DNA of 64,000 bases from the NCBI RefSeq assembly GCF_013402795.1, contig NZ_CP058595.1, positions 1,709,501-1,773,500 of the forward strand, written 5' to 3'. The position numbers and the translations under genes were made by a program. The notes beneath the pieces are model-generated. The model worked only from the letters and a program-made list of their open reading frames with translations, made no database searches and was not told where the DNA came from. Numbering within the stretch: position 1 is the stretch's first letter; the number at the start of each line of letters is the position of its first letter. Source of the DNA: Costertonia aggregata (GTDB lineage: Bacteria > Bacteroidota > Bacteroidia > Flavobacteriales > Flavobacteriaceae). This document shows positions 39,845 through 48,371 of the stretch, piece after piece.

Positions 39845-40201
39845 TTAATAATCTTGGATAAGCACTTCTGTAGGAATTCTCAATTTGGCATTCAAGTTTC
39901 GTATCATTTCTAAAGTCAGTTTTCGTTTTTTGTTCATTATTTCGCTGACACGACTTTTGAAACCAATCATTTCGACCAAATCTTTTTGTTTCAGTCCCAT
40001 TTGTTCCATTCGGAAGCGAATTGCCGAAATCGGGTCTGGCATTTCAATAGGGAAGTGTTCGTTTTCATAGTTGTCAATTAAAATTGAAAGAATTTCCAAT
40101 TCATCGCCTTCTTTGGTTCCAAGCTTTGCATCAAAAATCACTTCGAGCCTTTCGAGTGCCTTTTGGTAGTCTTTTTCTGTTCTTATTGGTACTATATTCA
40201 T
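39845..40201 (-). CDS. higA: Cassette 16: HigA-type antitoxin
   Basis: 118 aa. N-terminal toxin-binding helices (DYQKALERLEVIFDAK), then a helix-turn-helix: RMEQMGLKQKDLVEMIG, RVSEIMNKKRKLT. Matches HigA antitoxins that follow their toxin gene. Start set at ATG 40201, two bases after the toxin stop; a longer reading overlaps the toxin and lacks family similarity. Probably binds the palindrome at 40525-40549. Confidence 0.88.
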   Translation of the reverse strand: MNIVPIRTEKDYQKALERLEVIFDAKLGTKEGDELEILSILIDNYENEHFPIEMPDPISAIRFRMEQMGLKQKDLVEMIGFKSRVSEIMNKKRKLTLEMIRNLNAKLRIPTEVLIQDY

Positions 40202-40202
40202 T

Positions 40203-40496
40203 TTAAATTTCGTTTGCGTCAATTTTGTCATATTCCGCGTGAGTTCCTATAAATCTTATCCACGCAAGTTGATACTCAATATTGAATTTTACAATCAGTC
40301 GATAATCATTTCCTTTGATGTTAAAAACAATTCGGTTGTTCTTTAAGATACTGGCATTAGGATAGTCGCTTTTTAATTCGTTCATCGAAGTCCAATTTGA
40401 CTTTTCGGTTTCACGATACCACGTTTTGAGTTGCAATTCGCAGTCGCCGTGCTTTTCCCAAAAATCCCTCAAAGTTCCTCTCGAAAATATTTTCAC
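40203..40496 (-). CDS. higB: Cassette 16: HigB-type mRNA interferase toxin
   Basis: 97 aa. GTLRDFWEKHGDCELQLKTWY and ASILKNNRIVFNIKGNDYRLI, ending RFIGTHAEYDKID, are the conserved blocks of HigB toxins (first block quoted is at the limit). They cleave mRNA at the ribosome. GTG at 40496 is chosen as start: the longer frame from TTG 40526 would put the promoter -7 box inside the gene. Toxin-first order, as usual for higBA. Cassette left core GTTACCCTTA; the right core is missing. Confidence 0.88.
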   Translation of the reverse strand: MKIFSRGTLRDFWEKHGDCELQLKTWYRETEKSNWTSMNELKSDYPNASILKNNRIVFNIKGNDYRLIVKFNIEYQLAWIRFIGTHAEYDKIDANEI

Positions 40497-40512
40497 ATCA
40501 ATTTGTTTGATG

Positions 40513-40549
40513 CAAATATAATTCAAAAGTTACCAATATGATAACTTTT
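40513..40549 (-). promoter_or_regulatory. higBA promoter and operator
   Basis: On the - strand TATATTTG (40520-40513) matches TAnnTTTG exactly. Just upstream, AAAAGTTA-9 bases-TAACTTTT (40525-40549) is a perfect 8-bp palindrome, placed to act as the HigA operator. It implies a very short leader before GTG 40496. Confidence 0.6.
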
Positions 40550-40565
40550 AATGATTTTTCTTGCC

Positions 40566-40641
40566 GTTAGGGTGTATTAGCACTTGTGGGTGTTTCGCCT
40601 GGGCGAAATGCAAGTGCGTGACGCAGTCAATCCACCACAAC
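40566..40641 (-). repeat. Mini-cassette 15 (76 bp, no gene)
   Basis: Bounded by GTTAGGGTG and CACCACAAC, whose inverted ends are similar (GTTAGGGTGTATT vs GTTGTGGTGGATT). Almost entirely a hairpin: CACTTG...TTTCGCC-TG-GGCGAAA...CAAGTG. It may be a collapsed cassette or the loop of a larger site. Confidence 0.5.
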
Positions 40642-40704
40642 GTTCTGTATAAGATGTCGTAGCCATCCCGCAGGGTGGCTATGCATTTTATACCTTGTTG
40701 TGCA
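40632..40704 (-). other. attC-like site 14 (shortest, about 73 bp)
   Basis: Left core CCACCACAAC, right core GTTGTGCA. Arms GTATAAGATGTCGTAGCCA and TGGCTATGCATTTTATAC pair almost end to end round a 5-base loop, with extra bases on the left arm. The most compact and clearest palindrome in the array. Confidence 0.88.
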
Positions 40705-40709
40705 TTGTT

Positions 40710-40871
40710 TTATTCTTTATTTAATTCAAGTCTCGTTCTAGCATTTTCCAAGAGTTCAGAATAAGTCAGGATTTTGATGTTTTTAAGTGAGTGTTGTAAT
40801 TCTTTATAAGCTTGGAGACAATCATTGTCATAATCTTCTTTAGTCACTTTTGCCTTAACTGTATCACTTAG
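40710..40871 (-). pseudogene. C-terminal remainder of the Shedu-like gene after an in-frame stop
   Basis: 53 sense codons in the same frame directly after the TAA at 40872-40874. The translation includes ELQHSLKNIKILTYSELLEN, which matches the conserved end of Shedu/DUF4263 proteins (ILTYxELL). The gene is therefore interrupted by one stop codon rather than naturally short. Confidence 0.75.
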
Positions 40872-41696
40872 TTAGCTATGGTCCTTAGAGAGTTTCTTCC
40901 ATGAGCCTATAACTATCAGTGCTTTTGGTCGAATACTTTCAACGAACATTGTGTTACCAATTTCATCATTAATAAACTCTCTTATTTTCTTTCCTCCAAT
41001 CTTATATTCATCATCATTATCCTTATGGATTGCTGTTATGTACCTTTCAGTTTGTGAAATAGCGATTGCTAAATCCTTGGAGGGGTAAAACTTCCCTCTT
41101 CCATTCCCATAATCAAAAAGGTATTGGTCAGGCCTTTTTAATTCAACAATCTCAATGTCTCCTAAATGATTTATTAGGATTAGGTCAAATTGGGAACGCG
41201 AACTTCCTTCATGAATTACATACTTATCGGTGTTGAGTAATGCAGGTACTCCAAAGATTGAATATTGTCCATAATCACTCAATATTTTCTCCATTAAGTG
41301 CTCAGGTCCTGTGATACTAACTTTAGTGTATTTAAACTTTTCTGAGCCAATATTTTTCGCTTTAGGTTTTGTCAGCTTATCTATGTCTAATATTTCCTCT
41401 ACTGTATCAATTAGCCACTCAGTTTGCTTATTGATATGTTTTTCAATTACAACTTTAGATGATTCTCCTGATTCCAAATTATCCGTAAATGCTACAATGT
41501 CTTCTTGGGTGAATTCACCACTCGCAAGAATTTCATCAAGAAGAAGTGAATAGTCTCGTTCAACTTCAATCTCAGAAGTATCAAGACCAAATTCAGAATT
41601 CATATATGGCACAACTCTATTAAAAACCCTTACTTTCTTGTCTTTTCCTTCTTCTCGATTGATTCGATTTATTGTTTCATAAAGAGTCTTGGTCAC
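40872..41696 (-). CDS. Cassette 14: Shedu-like (DUF4263) nuclease, truncated by a stop codon
   Basis: 274 aa to the first stop; 328 aa if the stop were read through. The C-terminal half has the PD-(D/E)XK-type site D171, E185, K187 (QFDLIL...IEIVELKRP) and the downstream AISQTERYI Gln helix typical of Shedu defence nucleases. The N-terminal half is unassigned, as is usual in that family, where it senses phage. GTG start at 41696, coupled by GTGA overlap to the small membrane gene before it. The premature TAA removes the last conserved block (ILTYSELL), so activity is doubtful. Confidence 0.78.
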   Translation of the reverse strand: MTKTLYETINRINREEGKDKKVRVFNRVVPYMNSEFGLDTSEIEVERDYSLLLDEILASGEFTQEDIVAFTDNLESGESSKVVIEKHINKQTEWLIDTVEEILDIDKLTKPKAKNIGSEKFKYTKVSITGPEHLMEKILSDYGQYSIFGVPALLNTDKYVIHEGSSRSQFDLILINHLGDIEIVELKRPDQYLFDYGNGRGKFYPSKDLAIAISQTERYITAIHKDNDDEYKIGGKKIREFINDEIGNTMFVESIRPKALIVIGSWKKLSKDHS

Positions 41697-41809
41697 ATTA
41701 ATTTCATTCCTCCGAATGATTCGTTTCTTCTTGCCACTTTCTTGGAATCTTCATTAAATTTCCAAATAACGTAACCAACAATAATTAAAATTAGGATGAA
41801 CCAAACCAT
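41693..41809 (-). CDS. Cassette 14: small membrane protein (38 aa)
   Basis: Too short for routine gene calls but well supported by context: its ATG overlaps the previous stop (TAATG at 41811-41807) and its own stop overlaps the next start (GTGA at 41696-41693). The peptide is one hydrophobic helix (MVWFILILIIVGYVIWKF) and a charged tail (EDSKKVARRNES). It could anchor or regulate the Shedu-like protein; this is inference. Confidence 0.65.
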   Translation of the reverse strand: MVWFILILIIVGYVIWKFNEDSKKVARRNESFGGMKLM

Positions 41810-42423
41810 TACTTAATTCTTTTTACGATTTTGTTCAAAATTCTATTTCTGATGAAACTGTTTATTTTTTCTTTGTTTTTCAGTTTTTCTGCGATTGGTG
41901 GCGAAATGAAATAATAAGTTTTTATGAAAAGTCTACCAAAAGTATTTTTTGCCAAAACATTATCTCTGAACAGTTTCAGATACAGAACTTCAGGTGCAAA
42001 TTCATTACCATAACAAGCAGTCGCAATATAACAGCCACTTTTTCCACTTGACGCACTTTTTTGGGGTTTCGGATGTCCCATTATTTTTTCATATTCCTCT
42101 GCATCTTCTTTTTGCATTATCTCATAACCTTCGTGAGAAACATAAACCCTGCGATTGTTCATAAAAGACCAACTTGGGAAAGTTTCATCAATTCTTTGTC
42201 CTGTGTATGGGCAACGACCTCTATTGACTAATCCTAAATTGTCCAAGTAGGTAAAAATGTCCAAAGACCTAACAATATGATTTTGCAAAAAATTTGTTAG
42301 CGTTTCAAAACTTTCTGGTTCAAATGGTTTTTGCTCGACTTTGTCTGCCAAAACTCCTTTTGATTTCAGTTCGTTGCAAATGTCATTTACATATTCTGTG
42401 GTAAATTCTGAATAATATTTCAT
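41809..42423 (-). CDS. Cassette 14: CFI-box C-terminal domain protein
   Basis: 204 aa, soluble. The C-terminal 60 residues, from CYIATACYGNEFAPEVL through LKLFRDNVL to YYFISPPIAEKL, match the CFI-box C-terminal region found at the end of many unrelated bacterial proteins. The middle has CPYTGQRID, a possible half of a metal site. Function unknown. First gene of a three-gene operon with the small membrane protein and the Shedu-like nuclease, all inside one cassette. Confidence 0.7.
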   Translation of the reverse strand: MKYYSEFTTEYVNDICNELKSKGVLADKVEQKPFEPESFETLTNFLQNHIVRSLDIFTYLDNLGLVNRGRCPYTGQRIDETFPSWSFMNNRRVYVSHEGYEIMQKEDAEEYEKIMGHPKPQKSASSGKSGCYIATACYGNEFAPEVLYLKLFRDNVLAKNTFGRLFIKTYYFISPPIAEKLKNKEKINSFIRNRILNKIVKRIK

Positions 42424-42445
42424 TGGCGATGGTTGGTTTTAAAAT

Positions 42446-42647
42446 GTTTTACAACGGTTCGGCTAAGCGTAGTGCGGAGATAAGGAAACCTTTCGTTTCC
42501 GTCTGCGCACGAAGCTAGAGCTTTTGGTTTTGCTTTTTCTTTTTTTGTCCAAAGCTAAATCCCAAAGATTTAGCGACCTTATAAATATACACAGACCTAT
42601 CGGTTTAACCCTAAAGCCCGCATTACGTTTAGGTATTGTTACCCAAC
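42446..42647 (-). other. attC-like site 13
   Basis: Left core GTTTTACAAC, right core GTTACCCAAC. Arms CTAAGCGTAGTGCGG and CCGCATTACGTTTAGG pair. Loop hairpin GGAAAC-CTTTC-GTTTCC. Confidence 0.85.
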
Positions 42648-42831
42648 GTTTTTTCCGTCCGAGTTAGCTTTTCCATAAGATTGGCAAGTCCATCAACACA
42701 ACAGTTGCGTTTGAGTGAATTGTTTATCCGTACAAAACTGCTAGAAGGCCATTTACCTATGTTAATTTTTATTTAAAGTTTTTTTGTCATAAATAATCGC
42801 CATACTATGGGATTTTTAAAGGTATTTACAA

Positions 42832-45564
42832 TCAGGGATCATCAACTTCATAAAATAGCTCTGAATACCCTACTTTTCCAGCAAAAGTAATTCCTTCACA
42901 GATAAGCACTATTTTTCCTGAAATGTCACTATTAAAAAAAGCTGTTTTTGCTTGACCGTTTTTACCAGTAATAATATTCGGTTTCCATGACAGTAATGTA
43001 CGCCGATCCGGAATACTCCAATCTATTTTTTCAGGATTATGATATTCGGGAACATAATATTCACGACTAGGAGAATATTGTGGAGCAATATCATTTATAA
43101 GATTGGTTCTTTTAGTTTTAGGAAAAGCACCTGATAGACCCTTTCCTGAATAGGTGTAGATGGCAAGTATTGCTGGAAACGAGGGAGGGGGGCATATTGG
43201 CGCACAATCGAAAACCTGATTGTGGTATTTATTGGCCGTACTTGTATTTCGAATGATTTCCGCACTTTTAACGGCACTTACTGGAATATTACCGATTAGT
43301 CCATAATCTCGTTCATGTACCGGAATACCATCGATAACCACATAGGTCCATTCCGCACCGTAAACATAGGCCAGTTCAAATCCTGTTCCATTACGAACCC
43401 TAGTGACCCGTATATCCTTGGGGTAATTAAAGAGTAACCATCTGTACAAGCCTCTGGTCCATTTCTTTTGTTTACTTATCAACTCATTATTTTCAATGAC
43501 TACATCAGGTATCCCATGCAGTTCTACCATTTCGGCACGCTCAGGAGTAACCCTATAATCACTTACTACCACTTCATTAAGTGCTATTGTATTTGGTAAT
43601 AAAAAAGGATCTAATCTAATATCCTCCTCTATCTTTTGGATCATTTTCTTTTCGACAATACTATCAACAGGGGCAATGACTTTTTCTATTTCATAGGAAA
43701 TTTCAGGAACTTCATACCCCTTTATATCAATCTTTAGTTTACCTCTTTTGTTACTAGCATTTGTGGGCTGTATCACAAACTTTCTGCCAAGTCCATAGCT
43801 GTCATCCAAGGCAAGCTTAAAATAGCCTGTATTGTCAGTATCTATGGCATAAGCTTCTGTAGTCTCTCCCATTAGGAGCATATTTAATTCGTGTTTCCTT
43901 TTACTTGGATTGTCAATATCATTTACTGTACCCTTAATTTCCAAACCTTTTTCAGCATTTATAAGTCTGGCTTTTTTCTTCTCTTTGTATTTATAATTGG
44001 TCCAACCTTGGGTCAGCATCAAGTAATCCAGTTCCGCTAAGTTTTCCTCGTCCTCAAAATAGTATGATGGATTTTCTACAGTTCCTTTTATATCGGATTG
44101 CAATAAAAAGTAAGAGACAATATTATTTCTTTTCAGATTAGTACCGTAAAAATAACTGGAGTCGACTGCCATAACAGAAATCGACGCTGGTACAGATTCG
44201 CCATTTTGCCTAGTCAAAATGGAAACTTGAACGCTATCACGAACCGCATAGTTATCTTTATTCGTTTCTAACCCTATATCAAGGTTTTCTTGTTTTAGAT
44301 GATTAAAGAAATGACGTTCCGCTACTGGTGAGAAGTTTTTATCAAAAACGGTAAGTCCAATAACGCCATGGGGCAGATTTTCAGGAACGATTTTAAATGA
44401 AAACATTCCATTGGTGAACCTTGCTTTCAGAAAGAAAAGATTTTTACCCCTGTGGAAAATCTTAATAAAGAGACTATCTCTATTCTTTTCTTTATTCCAA
44501 ATTCTTAATTCCCTTTCAGAACCTTTGTTGATTAAACTTATAACCTGCCCTAACTTTTTTACTTCAGGCAATTCGTACTTAAACGTATTCCCGCTATTGG
44601 TAGTCAAAACACCATAGTAGGTTTGTCCGGGTTCAGGTGTAAGGATTAGTTGGCCCATCCCCAAAGCATTGCTTTTAAATTCGGTAACTATAGTACTATT
44701 TTTATCTTCTATCCTTCCTTGTATTTCAGCACCCTTACCCCTATAATCTATATACTTGAACCCAACTACACTTTGTAAACCCTCTACCAACGAACCTCCT
44801 TCAGGAAAAAACTGTAAGGAACCATATTCATCGTCAAGGACTATCGACTTGGCAAATACCTCATTCTTGGTCTGTAAACGGTAATTTATTATTGGAACGC
44901 TCAATGGAACTTTATGCTGCAAATTAATCACAGGGTTCTTTTTTTTGTGCTTTATTACAATAGAGTCTTCACCACCTTTCCAATTGATATATAGTATAGC
45001 GTCATCATTATGAAGACTGTCCAACTCTTTAATGGCAATGGTAGACGCTAAAGAAAAAGTATTAGAATTTAGGTCTTTTGTAAAAACTATATTTTGAATG
45101 GGATTGGGCTTGGCATCAAAGTTTTCTAATCGATATAGATGAATGGGGATGGAGTTGATAAAATCCGGACCAAAATTTTTATTCCATTCTGTATATGCCC
45201 TAATAATGTATTTTCCTTCTCGGTAATTTGAATGCAACTGAAAAAATCCATTTGATACTCCACCATTTATCTTTAGAAGGTTTTCGTCAACTATCCGGTT
45301 GTCCAACGGGTCAATTAATTCTACATGAAGTACGCCGCTTCTTTTTGTAGGTGTATGATTAAGTACATCTGTTACTATGGCTTTGAACCAAATGGTTTCC
45401 GAAGTGTTAAAGGTGTATGCAGAAAGTTGTACATAAATTTTTTCAGCATCTGTGGCGTCTGCAAATATTTCTGTTTCCTTTTCCAAAGGAATTTGTGCAT
45501 GACCGATTTGTGCAAACGAAAATACATAAATGATAAAAACAGCATATATGAATATTTTGGTCAT
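42832..45564 (-). CDS. Cassette 13: large exported protein with MG2-like and TonB-plug-like regions
   Basis: 910 aa. Signal peptide 1-24 (ends GHAQ). Residues 30-150 form an alpha-2-macroglobulin-type MG2 domain (YVQLSAYTFNTSETIWFKAI quoted at the limit). About 700-800 resembles a TonB-receptor plug: TYVVIDGIPV, NIPVSAVKSAEII. Such proteins occur widely in Bacteroidota and probably act in the envelope, perhaps in macromolecule uptake. It is the sole gene of a 3.1-kb cassette whose ends match over 10 bp (GTTACCCAAC / GTTGGGTAAC), exceptionally large for a cassette. There are about 170 bp between gene and core on each side, room for a promoter. Confidence 0.75.
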   Translation of the reverse strand: MTKIFIYAVFIIYVFSFAQIGHAQIPLEKETEIFADATDAEKIYVQLSAYTFNTSETIWFKAIVTDVLNHTPTKRSGVLHVELIDPLDNRIVDENLLKINGGVSNGFFQLHSNYREGKYIIRAYTEWNKNFGPDFINSIPIHLYRLENFDAKPNPIQNIVFTKDLNSNTFSLASTIAIKELDSLHNDDAILYINWKGGEDSIVIKHKKKNPVINLQHKVPLSVPIINYRLQTKNEVFAKSIVLDDEYGSLQFFPEGGSLVEGLQSVVGFKYIDYRGKGAEIQGRIEDKNSTIVTEFKSNALGMGQLILTPEPGQTYYGVLTTNSGNTFKYELPEVKKLGQVISLINKGSERELRIWNKEKNRDSLFIKIFHRGKNLFFLKARFTNGMFSFKIVPENLPHGVIGLTVFDKNFSPVAERHFFNHLKQENLDIGLETNKDNYAVRDSVQVSILTRQNGESVPASISVMAVDSSYFYGTNLKRNNIVSYFLLQSDIKGTVENPSYYFEDEENLAELDYLMLTQGWTNYKYKEKKKARLINAEKGLEIKGTVNDIDNPSKRKHELNMLLMGETTEAYAIDTDNTGYFKLALDDSYGLGRKFVIQPTNASNKRGKLKIDIKGYEVPEISYEIEKVIAPVDSIVEKKMIQKIEEDIRLDPFLLPNTIALNEVVVSDYRVTPERAEMVELHGIPDVVIENNELISKQKKWTRGLYRWLLFNYPKDIRVTRVRNGTGFELAYVYGAEWTYVVIDGIPVHERDYGLIGNIPVSAVKSAEIIRNTSTANKYHNQVFDCAPICPPPSFPAILAIYTYSGKGLSGAFPKTKRTNLINDIAPQYSPSREYYVPEYHNPEKIDWSIPDRRTLLSWKPNIITGKNGQAKTAFFNSDISGKIVLICEGITFAGKVGYSELFYEVDDP

Positions 45565-45732
45565 CTAAAAAAGGCAAGTTTTATTTAAAAATAAGCACAA
45601 ATTCAATAAAACAAAATACACCTCCACTTTGGCTATAACTTTACCCTGACCATGTATCCTGTCCTGATGTTTTTCTTAGATAAATATTATCAAAAGTGAT
45701 TTTTCCAAAAACATTGTTTATTTTTTCAAAAT

Positions 45733-45873
45733 GTTGGGTAACGTGTTACGTGTATGAATAGTTGCGTGTTTGTGCGCGGCGATTTTCCGTAGGAAAATCG
45801 GACGCTAACAAACGGAGCAACGTCCAAAGTGCAAGCCACTGGCAGCAATTATTTATACGCGGTGTTATGCACA
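45733..45873 (-). other. attC-like site 12
   Basis: Left core GTTGGGTAAC, right core GTTATGCACA. Arms GTGTATGAATAGTTGCG and GCAATTATTTATACGC pair. Loop hairpin CGATTTTCC-GTA-GGAAAATCG. Confidence 0.9.
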
Positions 45874-46263
45874 GGTTTTTTTGTATTTTTTTTATCCGCA
45901 CGGGTCAAATTCCGGTGCTTTTTTAAAGCTCTCAATTTATCAAATTTTTCCTTAAAATCTCAAAAAAATTCCGATTTTAATTGTCCTTTTTTACGCACAG
46001 TTCGGTCACAGGTTTACTCCGTGGCTTAAATTCGGCCGTGGACTTTTGGAAGGCTGGACCTTTCGTTTCCAAAACTGCATTTGGCAGGTCCTTGATTCAG
46101 CGCAATTTTCCGCAATGTTTTTCAGTTCCGTTCCAGTGGATTTTTATGCGGGAAATCACGAGCGGTGTTCCGCTATCCATATTGTCATTTTTAGTGCGTT
46201 GGAAATAGGACTTACATTTCGTAAAGCACGGGTTTTTAAAAGATGCCCCAACTTGTGCATAAC
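45864..46263 (-). repeat. Non-coding cassette 12
   Basis: 400 bp with matched ends GTTATGCACA / TGTGCATAAC and no convincing gene on the - strand. It is a shorter relative of cassette 11 (47680-48179): both open with the same ~100 bp (CGCACGGGTCAAATTCCGG, AAAAAAATTCCGATTTTAA) and close with the same ~80 bp. Possibly a decayed gene or an RNA; short frames beginning M-x-IWIAEH appear in both copies. Confidence 0.7.
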
Positions 46264-46381
46264 GGTTGGGTGTATGAATAGTTGCGTGTTTGTGCGCGGC
46301 GATTTTCCGAAGGAAAATCGGACGCTAGCAAACAGAACAACGTCCCAAGTGCAAGCCACTGGCAGCAATTATTTATACACG

Positions 46382-47679
46382 TCTTAAGTTAGATTCTCTT
46401 TAAATTGATGTAATAACCAGAAAGAACAAAAGAGAGAATTAAGGTTAGTATACACGGTGAAGCTTCAGACTTCGACAACATTGATAATCCTCTCTCTTTT
46501 ACTACTTAAATCACGTTCAGTTCTGTGAGACCTTAGATCTCGTTTTCAAGTTGTTGTGAGCAGAAGTAGCCGGTTCTTTCATAAAATATTTGTTATGAAT
46601 AAATATAAAGAAACTTTTGGAGTCGACATTGGTAAAGATGTCTTTGATGTACATGGCAGTAACAAAGGTCACAACCGGTATAAGAACGATGAAACGGGAT
46701 TCAAGAAATACCTTAAAGAATTACCCCCTGGTTCATTGGTGGTTATGGAAGCTACAGGTTATTATCATTACAGACTGGCACAGTTTCTTTACAAAAATCA
46801 GGTACTGGTATCAGTTGTAAATCCTTTATCAATAAAGCGATTTATTCAAATGAGATTAGCAAAAGTAAAAACGGACAAAAGTGATGCAAAGGCTATTTGT
46901 GAATATGCTTTAATCAATGAAGTCCCTATTTACGATGCTTTGACAGATATCCAAAGTGAGTGTTTACAGTTGTTTCGGTTATTGGACACATATTTAAAAC
47001 AGCGTACCGCAACTAAGAACAAGATACATGGAGAAGTTGTTTTGGGTGTTCCGTCAAAGTTTGTTTATCGTTCATTGATCCGTAACAGGAAACAGCTGGA
47101 TAAAGAAATATCGGCTATCGAATTAAAGATTCTGTCATTGGTAAAAAAGGATCAACAAGAGCAATTGACCCTGTTAACTTCCATACCTGGAATAGGTCAA
47201 AAGACAGCCTTGTTCTTAATAGTTGTGACCGACGGTTTTTCCAAGTTTGAGACTGCGGCACAGCTTTGTAGTTACGTTGGCATAACTCCAACGATAAGAG
47301 AGTCAGGGAGCAGCGTTAGAGGTCGTTCACGAATAAGTAAGGTAGGTAATGGAAAACTGCGCAACCTATTATTTCTATGCTCTTTCAATGCCTGTAAGCA
47401 CAACAAGGCATGTACGGCGGTTTATGATCGGATAGTAAATAAAGGGAAAAGCAAGAAGCTTGCTTTGATAGCAGTAGCCAACAAACTGCTTAAACAGTGT
47501 TTTGCCATTGCAAAATCTGGCAGGCCATATGACGAAACTTACGTTTCGATATTGCCAAGATAAATCAGGAAAAAAATAGAATAAAAAAGCTCAAAGAACC
47601 AAGTTATTGAATCTATGAGCCTAGAATGATAATGTCTCAGATTAAGGAGTAATTTGTTTGTTTTTTATCTCAGTTCTTT
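46382..47679 (+). mobile_element. IS110-family insertion sequence A
   Basis: About 1.3 kb. Boundaries inferred by comparing the broken attC site with intact site 12: sequence departs at 46382 and resumes at 47680. No terminal inverted repeats or obvious target duplication, as usual in IS110. The 213-bp region before the transposase contains inverted repeats (AGAGAGAATTAAGG with CCTCTCTCTTTT; GAGACC...TCTC), the place where IS110-group elements encode their bridge RNA; the downstream end is short (116 bp). Confidence 0.8.
46595..47563 (+). CDS. IS110-family transposase (element A)
   Basis: 322 aa. N-terminal DEDD (RuvC-like) domain: FGVDIGKDVFDVHG with the first Asp, VVMEATGYYHYRL with the Glu, KTDKSDAKAI with the Asp pair. 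C-terminal transposase_20 domain: LLTSIPGIGQKTALFL with the helix-hairpin-helix, and the catalytic Ser region (RESGSSVRGRSRISK, GNGKLRNLLFL). ATG 46595 is preferred over an upstream in-frame ATG because the family begins just before the GVDIG motif. Appears intact. Confidence 0.93.
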   Translation: MNKYKETFGVDIGKDVFDVHGSNKGHNRYKNDETGFKKYLKELPPGSLVVMEATGYYHYRLAQFLYKNQVLVSVVNPLSIKRFIQMRLAKVKTDKSDAKAICEYALINEVPIYDALTDIQSECLQLFRLLDTYLKQRTATKNKIHGEVVLGVPSKFVYRSLIRNRKQLDKEISAIELKILSLVKKDQQEQLTLLTSIPGIGQKTALFLIVVTDGFSKFETAAQLCSYVGITPTIRESGSSVRGRSRISKVGNGKLRNLLFLCSFNACKHNKACTAVYDRIVNKGKSKKLALIAVANKLLKQCFAIAKSGRPYDETYVSILPR

Positions 47680-48179
47680 GTTATGCACAGGTTTTTTTAT
47701 TTTTTTCATCCGCACGGGTCAAATTCCGGTGCTTTTTTAAAGCTCTCAATTTATCGAATTTTTCCTTAAAATCTCAAAAAAATTCCGATTTTAATTGAGT
47801 TTTTTCCGTTAAGGTCAACCGTTTTTCAATTCAGCACGAACGCTGGGTGTTCCAGGATTCACTTTTCAGGAAACAAGCTGGGAAAATCCTTTTTCCGCAC
47901 AGTTCGGTCGTAGTTTCAGCTCGGTGCTCTCCGTGGCTGAAATTCTGTCGCGAACTTTTTGGGGGCTAAGTCTTTCGGTTTAAAAACTGCGTTTGTTAGG
48001 TCTTTTATTCAGCTCAATTTTCCGCAATGTTTTTCAGTTCCGTCCCGTTCAGATAGGTTCATTTTCGGATTGTCCCGAGTAATGTTCCGCTATCCATATT
48101 TTCATTTTTAGTCCGTTGTAAATAGGACTTGCATTTCGGAAAGCACGGGTTTTCAAAAGATGCCCAACTTGTGCATAAC
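47680..48179 (-). repeat. Non-coding cassette 11
   Basis: 500 bp with matched ends GTTATGCACA / TGTGCATAAC. Homologous to cassette 12 but with about 100 bp extra in the middle. No gene visible. AT-rich with many T-runs. Confidence 0.7.
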
Positions 48180-48370
48180 GGTTCGGCTATGAACAGTACG
48201 GGAGCAAATTAGCGTTTACTTTCCGTTTGGTACTTAGCCAAACCTTTTTGTTTTGCTTTTTCTTTTTTTATTTAATGCCAAATCCAAAAGATTTGGCGGT
48301 GCTCATTGATACTCCGGGTTTATAACTTAAGCAGCTAAACCCGTATTGTTTATAGGTTGTGTTGTACACC
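48170..48370 (-). other. attC-like site 10
   Basis: Left core TGTGCATAAC, right core GTTGTACACC. Arms GGCTATGAACAGTACGGG and CCCGTATTGTTTATAGG pair. The arms are nearly the same as those of site 8. Confidence 0.87.
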
Positions 48371-48371
48371 G

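Larger units (their letters stand above)
46254..47689 (-). other. attC-like site 11, split by an IS110-family element
   Basis: Left core TGTGCATAAC (46254), arm GTGTATGAATAGTTGC, loop hairpin CGATTTTCC-GAA-GGAAAATCG, and right arm GCAATTATTTATACAC up to 46381. The right core GTTATGCACA resumes at 47680. Without the insertion the site would be almost the same as site 12. Confidence 0.85.

Noticed and set aside
45829-46387. Small frames over cassettes 12 and 11
   Set aside because: They are not conserved between the two homologous copies: reading frames break by insertions and stops.
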